Assembly (NCBI GenBank): GCA_013140605.1
Contig: JABFSL010000072.1
Location: forward strand, 1 to 64,000
Source of the DNA: Anaerolineales bacterium
GTDB taxonomy: Bacteria; Chloroflexota; Anaerolineae; Anaerolineales; Villigracilaceae
Reading direction: 5' to 3'
DNA length: 64,000 nucleotides
Made by a program: the position numbers and the translations under genes. Position 1 is the stretch's first letter. Every line of letters starts with the position of its first letter. Below are positions 34,806 through 43,382 of this stretch, one piece after another. The notes below the pieces were generated by a model. The model was not told the DNA's origin and did not search any database. It was given only the letters and a program-made list of their open reading frames with translations.

Positions 34806-35135
34806 ATGAGTCTTGAAAAAGCAGTTGAGGCCATCATCAAGGAAGCGCAGGAACGCGGCGAGTTCGATAACTTGAAAGGCAAAGGCAAGCCGATAGACCT
34901 GAGCGCTTATTTCGAAACGCCAGAGGATGTTCGCATGGCGTATTCCATGTTGAAGGAAGCGGGCATGGTTTCAGCGGAAGTTGACCTGTTGAATGATATT
35001 GCCGCGCTCAAGGAAAGGTTGACAACCACCTACGAAGAAAAAGATCGCAGCCGCATCCAGAAGATGATCCGCGAGAAGCAATTACAATTCAATATCATGC
35101 TGGAACGGCAGAAACGTCAGCGCAGCGAAAAATAG
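34806..35135 (+). CDS. DUF1992 (DnaJC28-like conserved domain) protein
   Basis: This 109-residue cytosolic protein starts SLEKAVEAIIKEAQERGEFDNLKGKGKPIDLSAYFETPED. That is the diagnostic motif of DUF1992, the conserved domain of DnaJ homologue C28. The remainder is coiled coil with a basic end. The ATG at 34806 is chosen because TGGAG lies 7 bases before it and the family starts here; a GTG ten codons upstream is also possible. The function is unknown. Confidence 0.9.
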   Translation: MSLEKAVEAIIKEAQERGEFDNLKGKGKPIDLSAYFETPEDVRMAYSMLKEAGMVSAEVDLLNDIAALKERLTTTYEEKDRSRIQKMIREKQLQFNIMLERQKRQRSEK

Positions 35136-35211
35136 TTTTGTAGTAACGGTATGTTTGTTTGCTGCAAGCGACTGAGGTCGCCACTACGAGCACTACAAGT
35201 CAATATCCGCT

Positions 35212-35240
35212 TTGACAAATCTCCTTCGCCCTGCTATACT
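35212..35240 (+). promoter_or_regulatory. Strong sigma-70-type promoter upstream of RNase J
   Basis: TTGACA (35212-35217) and TATACT (35235-35240) with an exact 17-base spacer. It lies 214 bases before the rnj ATG and drives the leader described next. Confidence 0.85.
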
Positions 35241-35246
35241 GAACTC

Positions 35247-35358
35247 AATTAAGTTGACTTTCACTGTCGCATTTGTCGACAGTTTGTTTATGAACAATCG
35301 CAACGTGGCACGGATTTGATTTACCCCCTCGCGAGCAAGTCGGCAGGGGTCTTTTTTT
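35247..35358 (+). promoter_or_regulatory. Transcribed leader of rnj with candidate attenuator
   Basis: The predicted transcript starts near 35247. It contains a small open frame from ATG 35291 (MNNRNVARI then TGA) with no convincing ribosome site, and then the hairpin and T-run at 35333-35358. The leader would either end there as a ~110-base RNA or read through into rnj. The 318-base gap 35136-35453 holds only this, plus a short GCGACTGAGGTCGC hairpin near 35170. Confidence 0.5.
35333..35358 (+). terminator. Terminator inside the rnj leader
   Basis: ACCCC (35333-35337) pairs with GGGGT (35346-35350), then CTTTTTTT. The short stem is strengthened by the long T-run; it lies before, not after, a gene. 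Confidence 0.65.
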
Positions 35359-35453
35359 ATGCCGAGCACAAAAGTACCGCATATCTAAATTGACCTTACC
35401 CGCCATTGGCGGTTTAGTATATTTTTAAATGATAAAAGGAAAACAAAAAAAAC

Positions 35454-37097
35454 ATGAGTAAGAAAAACAAATTAAGAATTATCCCGCTCGGGGGCCTGGG
35501 CGAAGTGGGAAAGAACATGATGGCCTACGAGTTCGCAGGCGACATCATCGTTGTGGATGCAGGAATTATGTTCCCGCATAACGACATGCTGGGGGTGGAT
35601 TACATCATCCCCGATTTCGAGTATCTGATCAAAAGAAAAGACCGTGTGCGCGGATTGATCATCACGCACGGGCATGAAGACCACATCGGCGCGATTCAGC
35701 ACTTTATCGAACAGATCAATGTGCCGATCTACGCCACCCCGCTCACCCGTGGATTGATCGAAGCCAAATTGTTCAGAAACAATGCCCAGCATAAAGGGCA
35801 ATTCAAAACCATTCAGGCGGGCGAGGCCAGCAACATCGGCCCATTCAAAGTGGAATATTTCCACGTGAGTCATTCCATCCCAGATGCGGTTTCATTAGCC
35901 ATTACCACTGCCGCGGGATTAGTGATTCACATGAGCGATTTCAAATTCGATCACACCCCTGTGGATGGCTGGCCAACGGATTTTGCCAAGCTGGCGGAAT
36001 ATTCCACACGCGGCGTGGATTTGCTTCTCTCCGATTCAACGAACGCCGAACGCCCGGGCTGGACTCCGTCCGAGGCAGTGATCGGCCCCGCATTTGACAA
36101 AGTCTTCGCCGAAGCCAAAGGCCGCATTATTATTGCCACCTTCGCATCACTGATCTCACGTGTACAGCAGGTCGCAGACGCCGCCCTCAAAAGCGGACGC
36201 AAAATGGCGCTCGCTGGTCCCAGTATGGTGGACAACGTCAAGATCGCGCGCAAAATGAAATATCTGGAAATCGCAGACGATCTGATCGTGCCGATCGAAC
36301 AAGCCTTGAACATGCAGGATCATAAAGTGGTCATCATGTGTACAGGCTCACAGGGCGAACCATCCTCAATCGTCGGCAGGCTTTCAGCGGGTACAAATCG
36401 TCAATTCGATCTCAAGCCTAACGACACAGTTGTGCTTTCATCACACCCCATCCCCGGCAACGAAGAGTCCATCGGAAAAACCATCAACCGCATCCTGCGC
36501 CGCGGCGCGACTGTGATCGATGATAAGGTTGCGCCCATCCATGTTTCGGGACATGCCGCACAGGAAGAACAGAAATTACTGATCAATCTTGTGCGCCCCA
36601 AACACTTCATGCCAATTCACGGTGAATTACGCATGTTGAGACAGCACGCCAAACTTGCAACACAAGTCGGCGTGGAAGAAGAAAATATCATCGTGGTTGA
36701 AAATGGTCAGGTGGTTGAGTTGATCGGCAACAAGATCCAGCTTGGCGAACGCATTCCCGGCGGTTATGTATTTGTAGACGGCGAATCCATCGGCGATATC
36801 GATCACGACATTATGAAGGAGCGCGGTCAACTGGCGCGCAATGGCATTTTGTTAATTGACATCAGCCTCGACAAACATTCAGGCAAATTACTGCATGACC
36901 CCGAAATCCTCACCCGCGGTTTTGTCACCTCAGATGAAGCAGAAAAGATCCTGCCCGAAGTTCGCAAGCGTGTGATGCAGGCGGTCAATGGCGGCGGGAT
37001 GAGCAGCGAGAAAGATATCATCAACACCATCAAGAGTTACCTGCATCAGGAAACAAAACGCAGGCCAATGGTCTTCGTGACACTGAGCAAAGCTTAA
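35454..37097 (+). CDS. rnj: Ribonuclease J
   Basis: This 547-residue metallo-beta-lactamase/beta-CASP enzyme has the metal motif ITHGHEDHIGAIQHF, HVSHSIPDA, MSDFKFD, the beta-CASP GSQGEP and SSHPIPGNE segments, and MPIHGELRMLRQHA. The C-terminal dimerisation region (about 450-547) is complete. RNase J does 5'-exo and endonucleolytic RNA decay and rRNA/mRNA maturation. The nearest AAAGGA is about 14 bases from the ATG, longer than usual. The gene follows a strong promoter and a terminator-containing leader, which suggests that its own expression is controlled, possibly autoregulated. A terminator follows. Confidence 0.96.
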   Translation: MSKKNKLRIIPLGGLGEVGKNMMAYEFAGDIIVVDAGIMFPHNDMLGVDYIIPDFEYLIKRKDRVRGLIITHGHEDHIGAIQHFIEQINVPIYATPLTRGLIEAKLFRNNAQHKGQFKTIQAGEASNIGPFKVEYFHVSHSIPDAVSLAITTAAGLVIHMSDFKFDHTPVDGWPTDFAKLAEYSTRGVDLLLSDSTNAERPGWTPSEAVIGPAFDKVFAEAKGRIIIATFASLISRVQQVADAALKSGRKMALAGPSMVDNVKIARKMKYLEIADDLIVPIEQALNMQDHKVVIMCTGSQGEPSSIVGRLSAGTNRQFDLKPNDTVVLSSHPIPGNEESIGKTINRILRRGATVIDDKVAPIHVSGHAAQEEQKLLINLVRPKHFMPIHGELRMLRQHAKLATQVGVEEENIIVVENGQVVELIGNKIQLGERIPGGYVFVDGESIGDIDHDIMKERGQLARNGILLIDISLDKHSGKLLHDPEILTRGFVTSDEAEKILPEVRKRVMQAVNGGGMSSEKDIINTIKSYLHQETKRRPMVFVTLSKA

Positions 37098-37100
37098 TCA

Positions 37101-37132
37101 AAAATGACCGTCTCACGACGGTCATTTTATTT
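37101..37132. terminator. Bidirectional terminator between rnj and mutY
   Basis: AAAATGACCGTC (37101-37112) pairs with GACGGTCATTTT (37117-37128) and ATTTTA follows. It overlaps the last codons of convergent mutY. Confidence 0.85.
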
Positions 37133-38159
37133 TATTGGCAATTCCCCGATCCACCTTCCCCATCGGATAATCGTCCAGCTCAATAATGCGTACCCATTTC
37201 AATTTTTTATTTTTGGGGATCGGAGCACAGTCACAGCGAAAGGCATGGACAGTCACCTTGAAGTGTGTGTACGCGTGCTGGATAACGCCCAGCGCTTCTT
37301 TCTTTTTAACCTTCAAACTGTATGCGGCGTTAAGGATTTTGGTCAGCTCTTTGGCAGGGTCGGCGTTGACTCGTCCATTCGGAAATTCCCACATTCCGCC
37401 AAGCAATCCGTCAGCAGGCCTTTGCGCTAATAATACACGCCCACGCTGAATGATCACCGCCGCCGCATGAATATATTGCGGAGAGGTTTTCTTAGCTTTC
37501 AACACAGGGCGTAAATCTTGAGTCCCGTTTTTTCGAGACTCGCATATTTCCATTAATGGGCAAAGTAAACAGCGTGGATTCTTAGGCAGACAGATGGTCG
37601 CACCCAAATCCATAAGCGCCTGGTTGTAATCACCAGCCTGTCCTTTCGGGAGATTCTGTGCGGCCAGATCCCATAAGATTTTTTCGCCAATTGGAGAATC
37701 AGCGAATTCGCTGGCATCAAACAAACGGGCAAATACACGGCGGAGATTGCCATCCAGAGTGGCCTCGTCCATGCCAAATGCCATGGATGCGATTGCGCCA
37801 ACCGTGTAACGGCCAATGCCCGGCAGACTGCGTAACTCTGTCAGATCGCGAGGCAGCTGCCCGTTAAATTTTGATGCGACTATTTTTGCGGCTTGATGCA
37901 AATTGCGGGCACGGCTGTAATAGCCAAGTCCCTCCCACGCGTTCAAGACATCCTGCTCTGAAGCCTTTGCCAATGTTGTCACATCGGGAAATAAATTCAT
38001 CCATTTTTCAAAATATGGAATCACTGTCTCCACGCGGGTCTGTTGAAGCATGATCTCCGAAACCCACACGGCATAGGCATCGGGGTGATCGCGCCACGGA
38101 AGAGTGCGCCCATGCTGGCGATACCATTTGAGAAGGCGGGATGAAAGATGTGTTTTCAA
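37122..38159 (-). CDS. mutY: A/G-specific adenine glycosylase MutY
   Basis: This base-excision repair enzyme of about 345 residues removes adenine opposite 8-oxoguanine. Motifs are WVSEIMLQQTRV (with the catalytic Glu), the helix-hairpin-helix LRSLPGIGRYTVGAI, ATLDGNLRRVFARL with the catalytic Asp, and the [4Fe-4S] loop C-x6-C-x2-C-x5-C in CLPKNPRCLLCPLMEIC. A NUDIX-like C-terminal domain recognises 8-oxoG. No ATG is available. TTG 38159 overlaps the upstream stop (TTGA), implying coupling; TTG 38165 would add two residues. Confidence 0.95.
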   Translation of the reverse strand: MKTHLSSRLLKWYRQHGRTLPWRDHPDAYAVWVSEIMLQQTRVETVIPYFEKWMNLFPDVTTLAKASEQDVLNAWEGLGYYSRARNLHQAAKIVASKFNGQLPRDLTELRSLPGIGRYTVGAIASMAFGMDEATLDGNLRRVFARLFDASEFADSPIGEKILWDLAAQNLPKGQAGDYNQALMDLGATICLPKNPRCLLCPLMEICESRKNGTQDLRPVLKAKKTSPQYIHAAAVIIQRGRVLLAQRPADGLLGGMWEFPNGRVNADPAKELTKILNAAYSLKVKKKEALGVIQHAYTHFKVTVHAFRCDCAPIPKNKKLKWVRIIELDDYPMGKVDRGIANKIK

Positions 38160-40597
38160 TTGCAAGTTTGGGAAAGCGGCGCACTTTGATAGGTTCGGTC
38201 ACCGAAAGAAATCACGCGGGCTTCGAGGAAGTCCCCCTGCGGGCAGGCCAGCACAATTACATCTGCGCCCTGTGAAAAATCCAAAATCTCTTTGGTGGGA
38301 AAGATGAAATTGTATTGATTGTTATTGATCAGAATAAAGCCGACGCGGGGATACTCTCGGATCGCGTACGCAGGCCAGGGATGCGCCGAAGCCAGACCCA
38401 AGTTTCGACCAAACTGGCGAGGATATAAAAGCCGTCCCTCCATGAGTGCTGTGCCTGGCTGTGAAAGGAATTGCTGGATTTCCACGGCATCATATCCGCT
38501 GGCCGTAAGTTTTGTGACGAGTTCAGCCTGTGAAGCTGTGTAGCGCGGTTCGGCAAATCCCTTTGCGAGCCACGGAATTGCGCCGACGAACATAAAAGCA
38601 AAAATAATAAAAGCCAATTGCGGGCGAACATCACGAAGCGTAATTGACTTCGATTCAATTTGAACATTTGCAGGAAATAGTTTTTCAGATTTTGCGCCAA
38701 ATAATAAAGCGATTCCACCTAAAACTTCCATTGCGCCGATGGCAAAATAAAAATAGAAGACCCAGTCCACTGGCAGGTTGTAGCGCCAACTGGAGAAGCG
38801 GGATATGCCATTTGCGGCGGCGTATCCCAAATTAAGCGCCAGCGGGACAAGCGCGACCCAACCAAGACGACGCCACGCAGTTCCAAACCCGACAGCGAGA
38901 ATGGCAAGATACAAGATGACCAGTAACAGGTTGTACCATTCGAGGGAACCGTCCCAGGTTACCCAGTACAAGTTAATTGGTTCGAACAGGCCGTCAAATC
39001 TTTCAATTAGCGGGAGCGCGAGCAGGCCGCCAATTTCCGTATTCAGGAAATGATTGGTAATAAAGCCAGCAACAAAAGCGGGGTTTTCAAGTGAAAAAGT
39101 GATCAGCCTATTCCCGACACTTTCCTTTGCGGGGTCAAATTGACTCAAGTCCAAATTCCCGCTGAAGGAATATTGACTGTAAATGATCGCCACCTGATTG
39201 GGATCATCGAATGTGAATTTGCCAGCCACTGTGTAATTGTGAGTAAGCCACGGCAAAACTGTGAGCACCATTACAAGACCGAAAGCGATTCCCGCCACAA
39301 TCCACTCTTTGGTTCTGCGTTGATAGGCAAACCATGCCAGAACGAATAAGACAGGCAGGATCAGAAGTGATTGTGTGCGGAATAGTAGCAGCAGGCCAAA
39401 TGAACCACCCGCCACCAGTGTGGACTTTAAGTCCCGCCGCTCCAGCCACCAGATGGCGACGAGGCACATCAAGGCGATCCCAATGGCGGTGGGAAAATCG
39501 GTGGTGAACATTTTGGAATTGGCGACGCGTGTATTGGAGGAGATCCATAGCGAGACCAATTCACGGAAAATGGCGAATAAGGCCACAGTCACACCGGCGG
39601 CGGAAGAATGTAATTTCTTCGCAAGAAAATACAGTATGACCGGGAAAATGGCAAACACCAGTGTCTGCGCGGCAATGATGGCGGGATAATCCTGCCCGAA
39701 GAAGAAATGCAAAACGGCAAGAAAGACCACGTATAAAGGACGCGGAGGGATCCGTCCGAGATAGTCTGTACCGATCAGCAGGCTTTGGGAGAGGAAATCG
39801 TAAAAGCCCGCATCTGAATATGGAAATGGGATGTTGGCCGGCAGGTTGATCGGCGCGTAAAAACTATTTTTCAAAACTTCAAACGGCACACTCAACCAGA
39901 GAACGCAGGCAGTGAGGTAAAGGAAGACAGGCAGAAAGAATTGAGTTATGAGTTGCGAGTTACGAGTTGCAAGTTGTGAGTTGCGTGATACATAAAGTAA
40001 GGTGAAAAATCCCCCAAGAATGGAAAGTATAAATTGCCAACCTTGTATGGCAACACCGGGCTCGCCCCAATAGGCTGTGTCTGGCGTGATGCCGAGTTTT
40101 GTCAGTGTGACAAAAAGCAGGACAGCAAGCAGAATACAGAATGCAATTAGCGCGGAGAGATAATTGGATCTTCGTTTTGAAAATTCCCGCGGATTGAATC
40201 CGTTCTTTAAGAGCAAAAGAAAAATGAAGGACTGAATCCCAAGGATGACAAAGTACCAAAGCAATGGACTGAGGCGTTCGTAATAAGGCAGGAATCTCTC
40301 AGGGTTGAGATAACGTACAAGGAACAGAAGCAGGCTTGAGGTTAGAGCAAGAAGCGCGGAGGAGATAATAAAAGACGTGCGAATTAAAAAGTCGAATCGG
40401 GAAATGCTGCGATGGGCAAGGAATCCCAAATATATCCCCACAAAAAAGAAGAGCGCAAGAATCGCGAGCAGGCCAAAACGCGCGAGGGAAACCCCGCTTT
40501 CGGAGGGGATCAATAAAAGTGCGACGATGGCGGCAAGAGACTCAAAGGCCGCGGTAAAGAAAAACCACGGCCATAATTTGGAGAGTGAATTCATCAT
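38156..40597 (-). CDS. Polytopic GT-C-like membrane glycosyltransferase, putative
   Basis: This 813-residue protein has about 13-15 hydrophobic segments. An extracytoplasmic loop after the fifth or sixth helix contains the DYLGRIPPRPLY stretch, and a soluble C-terminal part (about 700-813) follows. The layout, a membrane body with an acidic loop near the N-terminal helices and a C-terminal soluble domain, is that of PMT/GT39-like GT-C glycosyltransferases, which use polyprenyl-phosphate sugars. No diagnostic DD or DE motif is certain, so the assignment is tentative. It overlaps mutY by four bases. Confidence 0.65.
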   Translation of the reverse strand: MMNSLSKLWPWFFFTAAFESLAAIVALLLIPSESGVSLARFGLLAILALFFFVGIYLGFLAHRSISRFDFLIRTSFIISSALLALTSSLLLFLVRYLNPERFLPYYERLSPLLWYFVILGIQSFIFLLLLKNGFNPREFSKRRSNYLSALIAFCILLAVLLFVTLTKLGITPDTAYWGEPGVAIQGWQFILSILGGFFTLLYVSRNSQLATRNSQLITQFFLPVFLYLTACVLWLSVPFEVLKNSFYAPINLPANIPFPYSDAGFYDFLSQSLLIGTDYLGRIPPRPLYVVFLAVLHFFFGQDYPAIIAAQTLVFAIFPVILYFLAKKLHSSAAGVTVALFAIFRELVSLWISSNTRVANSKMFTTDFPTAIGIALMCLVAIWWLERRDLKSTLVAGGSFGLLLLFRTQSLLILPVLFVLAWFAYQRRTKEWIVAGIAFGLVMVLTVLPWLTHNYTVAGKFTFDDPNQVAIIYSQYSFSGNLDLSQFDPAKESVGNRLITFSLENPAFVAGFITNHFLNTEIGGLLALPLIERFDGLFEPINLYWVTWDGSLEWYNLLLVILYLAILAVGFGTAWRRLGWVALVPLALNLGYAAANGISRFSSWRYNLPVDWVFYFYFAIGAMEVLGGIALLFGAKSEKLFPANVQIESKSITLRDVRPQLAFIIFAFMFVGAIPWLAKGFAEPRYTASQAELVTKLTASGYDAVEIQQFLSQPGTALMEGRLLYPRQFGRNLGLASAHPWPAYAIREYPRVGFILINNNQYNFIFPTKEILDFSQGADVIVLACPQGDFLEARVISFGDRTYQSAPLSQTCN

Positions 40598-40604
40598 GGA
40601 ATTT

Positions 40605-40630
40605 AAAAAGCCGCCATTCTCATGGCGGCT
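40605..40630 (-). terminator. Terminator after the 100-residue gene
   Basis: On the minus strand, AGCCGCCAT loops to ATGGCGGCT and is followed by TTTTT. It lies 12 bases after the stop at 40643. Confidence 0.88.
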
Positions 40631-40642
40631 CGAACGGGTTAT

Positions 40643-40945
40643 TTAAAATTGAAATCCATTGCGGACAGACACGATCTTGTGGGAGTAATTCTTCACGTAA
40701 CCAAAAAGGCGTTCCTGCAATAGTGCCCAATCTGCAGAAGCAAGGCTGCGGCGCGCCTGGGGCAGATCCGTGGCAAGCAGGCCGACCTGAATTTGCGGAT
40801 AAGAACCATAAAGGGTTGCCCAGGCTTCAGTGGGTTGCAAGCCGAGCCTTTGCACACCGGGCACAAATTCACCGATGACAAATTCGAAATATTCCTGATC
40901 GCGCTCAGCGGCGATATCCCAGGTCATAATGACTTTGACCGGCAT
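40643..40945 (-). CDS. Small protein of a possible dimeric alpha/beta-barrel fold, unknown function
   Basis: This 100-residue protein begins MPVKVIMTWDIAAERDQEYFEFVIGEF and later has WATLYGSYPQIQVGLLATDLPQAR. The beta-alpha-beta order and the WDI start resemble stress-responsive dimeric alpha/beta-barrel (NIPSNAP/DUF-type) proteins, but I cannot name the family. It starts one base after the stop of the metallo-hydrolase gene and ends in a terminator, so these two genes form an operon. Confidence 0.6.
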   Translation of the reverse strand: MPVKVIMTWDIAAERDQEYFEFVIGEFVPGVQRLGLQPTEAWATLYGSYPQIQVGLLATDLPQARRSLASADWALLQERLFGYVKNYSHKIVSVRNGFQF

Positions 40946-40946
40946 C

Positions 40947-41600
40947 TTAACCTTTTTGGTAATCCAGAACGATCACGTGGGTTTCATCGGGCAGGCTCGA
41001 ACGGGACACCTTGAGCGAAGGCTGCGCATCCTGTTTGCTCAATCCCATTTCCTTGATGAATTTATTGATCTCATCGAGCTTGATCTTCGAATCAGGCGTG
41101 AAGTAATGCATGGGGACAACGAGATTGGGCTCCAACATGCTGACAACTTCCGCGGCCTTCGCAGCGTTGAGGCTGTTCCCGCCACCGACAGGCACCAGCG
41201 CCACGTTGACAGTTCCAAGCAATTCGATCTCGCTTTGTGTGGGGATCTTCTGCAAGTCGCCAAGGTGCGCAACGGTGATGCCATCGTAATCAAATACATA
41301 GATGGTATTTCGGGTGATGTCTTTTGATTTCGCGGAGCGGCCCGCGCTGTCGGTTTGAACGGCTGTGATGAAAACGCCGCCAATTTCAAATTCGCCGGGG
41401 CCGGTCAACACATGCGTTGTGCCTTTGACCGAGTCACTGTTATTGTGACCGGGCGCATCGTGACTGACAGTGACGATCTCGGCCTTTAGCTTAAGCGGAT
41501 CGTAACCAATTATTTTGCTGTCAAATGGATCGGTCACCACGGTAACGTAATTGCGCTCCGTGAGCCGAAAACAGGAATGTCCGTACCAGGTAATTTCCAT
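40947..41600 (-). CDS. Metallo-beta-lactamase-fold hydrolase (UlaG/UPF0173-like)
   Basis: This 217-residue protein starts MEITWYGHSCFRLTERN and has VTDPFD, VTVSHDAPGHNN, GPGEFEIGGVFI, VAHLGDL, ALVPVGGG and LVVPMHYFTPDS. These are the metal ligands and loops of the small MBL-fold family that includes UlaG and UPF0173. The first His motif reads SHDAPGHN rather than the typical HxHxDH, so its metal site is unusual or reduced. The ATG at 41600 has GGAGG 10 bases upstream. The substrate is unknown. Confidence 0.85.
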   Translation of the reverse strand: MEITWYGHSCFRLTERNYVTVVTDPFDSKIIGYDPLKLKAEIVTVSHDAPGHNNSDSVKGTTHVLTGPGEFEIGGVFITAVQTDSAGRSAKSKDITRNTIYVFDYDGITVAHLGDLQKIPTQSEIELLGTVNVALVPVGGGNSLNAAKAAEVVSMLEPNLVVPMHYFTPDSKIKLDEINKFIKEMGLSKQDAQPSLKVSRSSLPDETHVIVLDYQKG

Positions 41601-41656
41601 AAAGGTGTTGCCTCCGAAGGGCAATTATAATGGATAAACTCTTCAAAGGAAAAACC

Positions 41657-42538
41657 ATGACAAAAAAACTCCTCCCTTTTCTTGAAGCCCTGTTCGCTGT
41701 GATCGTCTGGGGCGCGTCGTTCATTGCCACCAAAATCGCCGTCGGGCAGATCTCCCCCATCGCGGTGGTGTTTATTCGTTTTGCGATGGGCATTCCAATC
41801 CTGTTATTCGCGGTTATCATCCGCAAACAATTTGCATTTCCAAAAGGCAGCGAGTGGTGGTATTTTGCCCTGCTTGGTTTTTTGGGAATTTCATTCCATC
41901 AATGGCTGCAATCCAACGGGTTGAAAACCGCGCAAGCCACCACCACCGCATGGATCGTTTCCACGTCACCCGCGTTCATTGCCATTTTAGGCTGGATGGT
42001 CTTGAAGGAAAAACTCAACTTCATGCAATCATCGGGTATTGTGCTTGCGATGATCGGTGTGCTGGCAGTGGTAAGTAAGGGCGATCTTTCCACGATCGCG
42101 GTTGGCAGCTTTGGCACAACTGGCGATTTTCTCATTCTCATTAGCGCTGTCAATTGGGCAGTGTTCTCCATCCTTTCGCGGCGCGGATTAAAGGATCATC
42201 CATCCACGCGCATGACGTTTTGGGTAATGACCATCGGCTGGCTTATCACAGCGGTTGCATTTTTTGCGAACAAAAGCTATACCGAAATTCCGCTGCTTGA
42301 TGCACGCGGCTGGATGGCGATGATCTTCCTCGGCATCTTCACCACGGGTCTGGCATACATCGCGTGGTTCGACGCGCTCGCTCAATTACCTGCCGCTCAA
42401 ACAGGAGCCTTTCTTTTCGTCGAGCCGCTGACGAGCATGGTGGTGGCCGCGATCATTTTGAATGAGCAGATTACGTTCGTGTCGCTTTTGGGCGGGGCGG
42501 TGATTTTGGTTGGGATTTGGATGGTGAACAGGCAATGA
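41657..42538 (+). CDS. EamA/DMT-family transporter
   Basis: This 293-residue protein has ten membrane helices in two EamA repeats (WGASFIATKIAVG near the start; TTGLAYIAWFDALAQLPAAQTG and FLFVEPLTSMVVAAIILNE in the second). DMT carriers export or import small metabolites, and the substrate cannot be predicted. The ATG at 41657 follows CAAAGGAAAAACC; the ORF is open to 41630 but without a site. The stop is 18 bases before the lectin-fold gene. Confidence 0.9.
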   Translation: MTKKLLPFLEALFAVIVWGASFIATKIAVGQISPIAVVFIRFAMGIPILLFAVIIRKQFAFPKGSEWWYFALLGFLGISFHQWLQSNGLKTAQATTTAWIVSTSPAFIAILGWMVLKEKLNFMQSSGIVLAMIGVLAVVSKGDLSTIAVGSFGTTGDFLILISAVNWAVFSILSRRGLKDHPSTRMTFWVMTIGWLITAVAFFANKSYTEIPLLDARGWMAMIFLGIFTTGLAYIAWFDALAQLPAAQTGAFLFVEPLTSMVVAAIILNEQITFVSLLGGAVILVGIWMVNRQ

Positions 42539-42555
42539 TGAATGAGGAAGGATGA

Positions 42556-43296
42556 ATGATGAATGAAAGAGCAACACAAAATGCGAAAATTGAAAAAACC
42601 GAAAACGGTTGGAGATTGGGAATACAGAAAGGGGATTCTCTCAGCTATCGGGATGCCCAGCTCGATGACTATTCCCAACTCCCGCGGCATAAGTTTCCGC
42701 ATCGGACTCTAAGCCTCAGCCTGCGTGCAAAAGTCTCAAGCAGTTCTGTCGCTGGGACATGGGGCTTCGGGCTGTGGAATGATCCATTCGGAATGTCCCT
42801 TGGGTTCGGCGGGAATCCGTTCCGCTTGCCGATGTTGCCGAATGCAGTTTGGTTTTTTTATGGGTCGCAGGAAAATTATTTATCGTTTACAGATGACAAG
42901 CCCGCACACGGTTTTTTAGCGCAGACATTTAAAAGTAGGGGCGGGGTCACCCCGCCCCTACTGGCCGCAGGATTGACACTGCCTTTTTCAAGGAAGATGG
43001 CAAGAAAATTATTGAGCAGAGTCATCGACGAGGATTCTGTCGCTATCAGCGTGGATGTCACTCAATGGCACAGATACAGGCTCGAGTGGAGTGAGAAGCG
43101 CGTCCTCTGGTATGTGGATGATGCTCCAGTGTTTGAGTCGCCTATAAGTCCGAACGCTTCGCGGCCGCTAGGAGTCATCATCTGGATCGATAATCAATAT
43201 GCGGCATTCACGCCAGAAGGCAAGATCGCGTTTGGCGTTTTAGAGGGAGGGGATGAATGGCTGGAGGTGGAGGATATTGAGATGAGGGATAAGTAA
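42556..43296 (+). CDS. Concanavalin/GH16-like lectin-fold protein with an embedded palindrome
   Basis: This 246-residue protein is rich in beta-strands and aromatics: AGTWGFGLWNDPFGMSLGFGG, NAVWFFYGSQENYLSF, WHRYRLEWSEKRVLWYVDDAPVFES and LGVIIWIDNQYAAF. The order resembles GH16/laminin-G-like jelly rolls of polysaccharide-binding proteins. I see no ExDxE catalytic triplet and no signal peptide. Residues around 126-136 (KSRGGVTPPLLAA) are encoded by a perfect 27-base palindrome at 42935-42961, which looks inserted in frame. A terminator follows the stop. Confidence 0.65.
   Translation: MMNERATQNAKIEKTENGWRLGIQKGDSLSYRDAQLDDYSQLPRHKFPHRTLSLSLRAKVSSSSVAGTWGFGLWNDPFGMSLGFGGNPFRLPMLPNAVWFFYGSQENYLSFTDDKPAHGFLAQTFKSRGGVTPPLLAAGLTLPFSRKMARKLLSRVIDEDSVAISVDVTQWHRYRLEWSEKRVLWYVDDAPVFESPISPNASRPLGVIIWIDNQYAAFTPEGKIAFGVLEGGDEWLEVEDIEMRDK
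42935..42961. repeat. Perfect 27-base palindrome inside a coding region
   Basis: GTAGGGGCGGGGT (42935-42947), one central base, and its exact complement ACCCCGCCCCTAC (42949-42961). Its composition differs sharply from the surrounding codons. Confidence 0.9.
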
Positions 43297-43320
43297 TGAG
43301 GAACGAGTAATAAGAAACAT

Positions 43321-43350
43321 AAAGGCTCCGATAAACTCAGAGCCTTTTTA
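43321..43350 (+). terminator. Terminator after the lectin-fold gene
   Basis: AAGGCTC and GAGCCTT pair across CGATAAACTCA, followed by TTTTA. Confidence 0.8.
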
Positions 43351-43382
43351 CTTCTCACTTATTACTCGTTACTTTTTACTGG

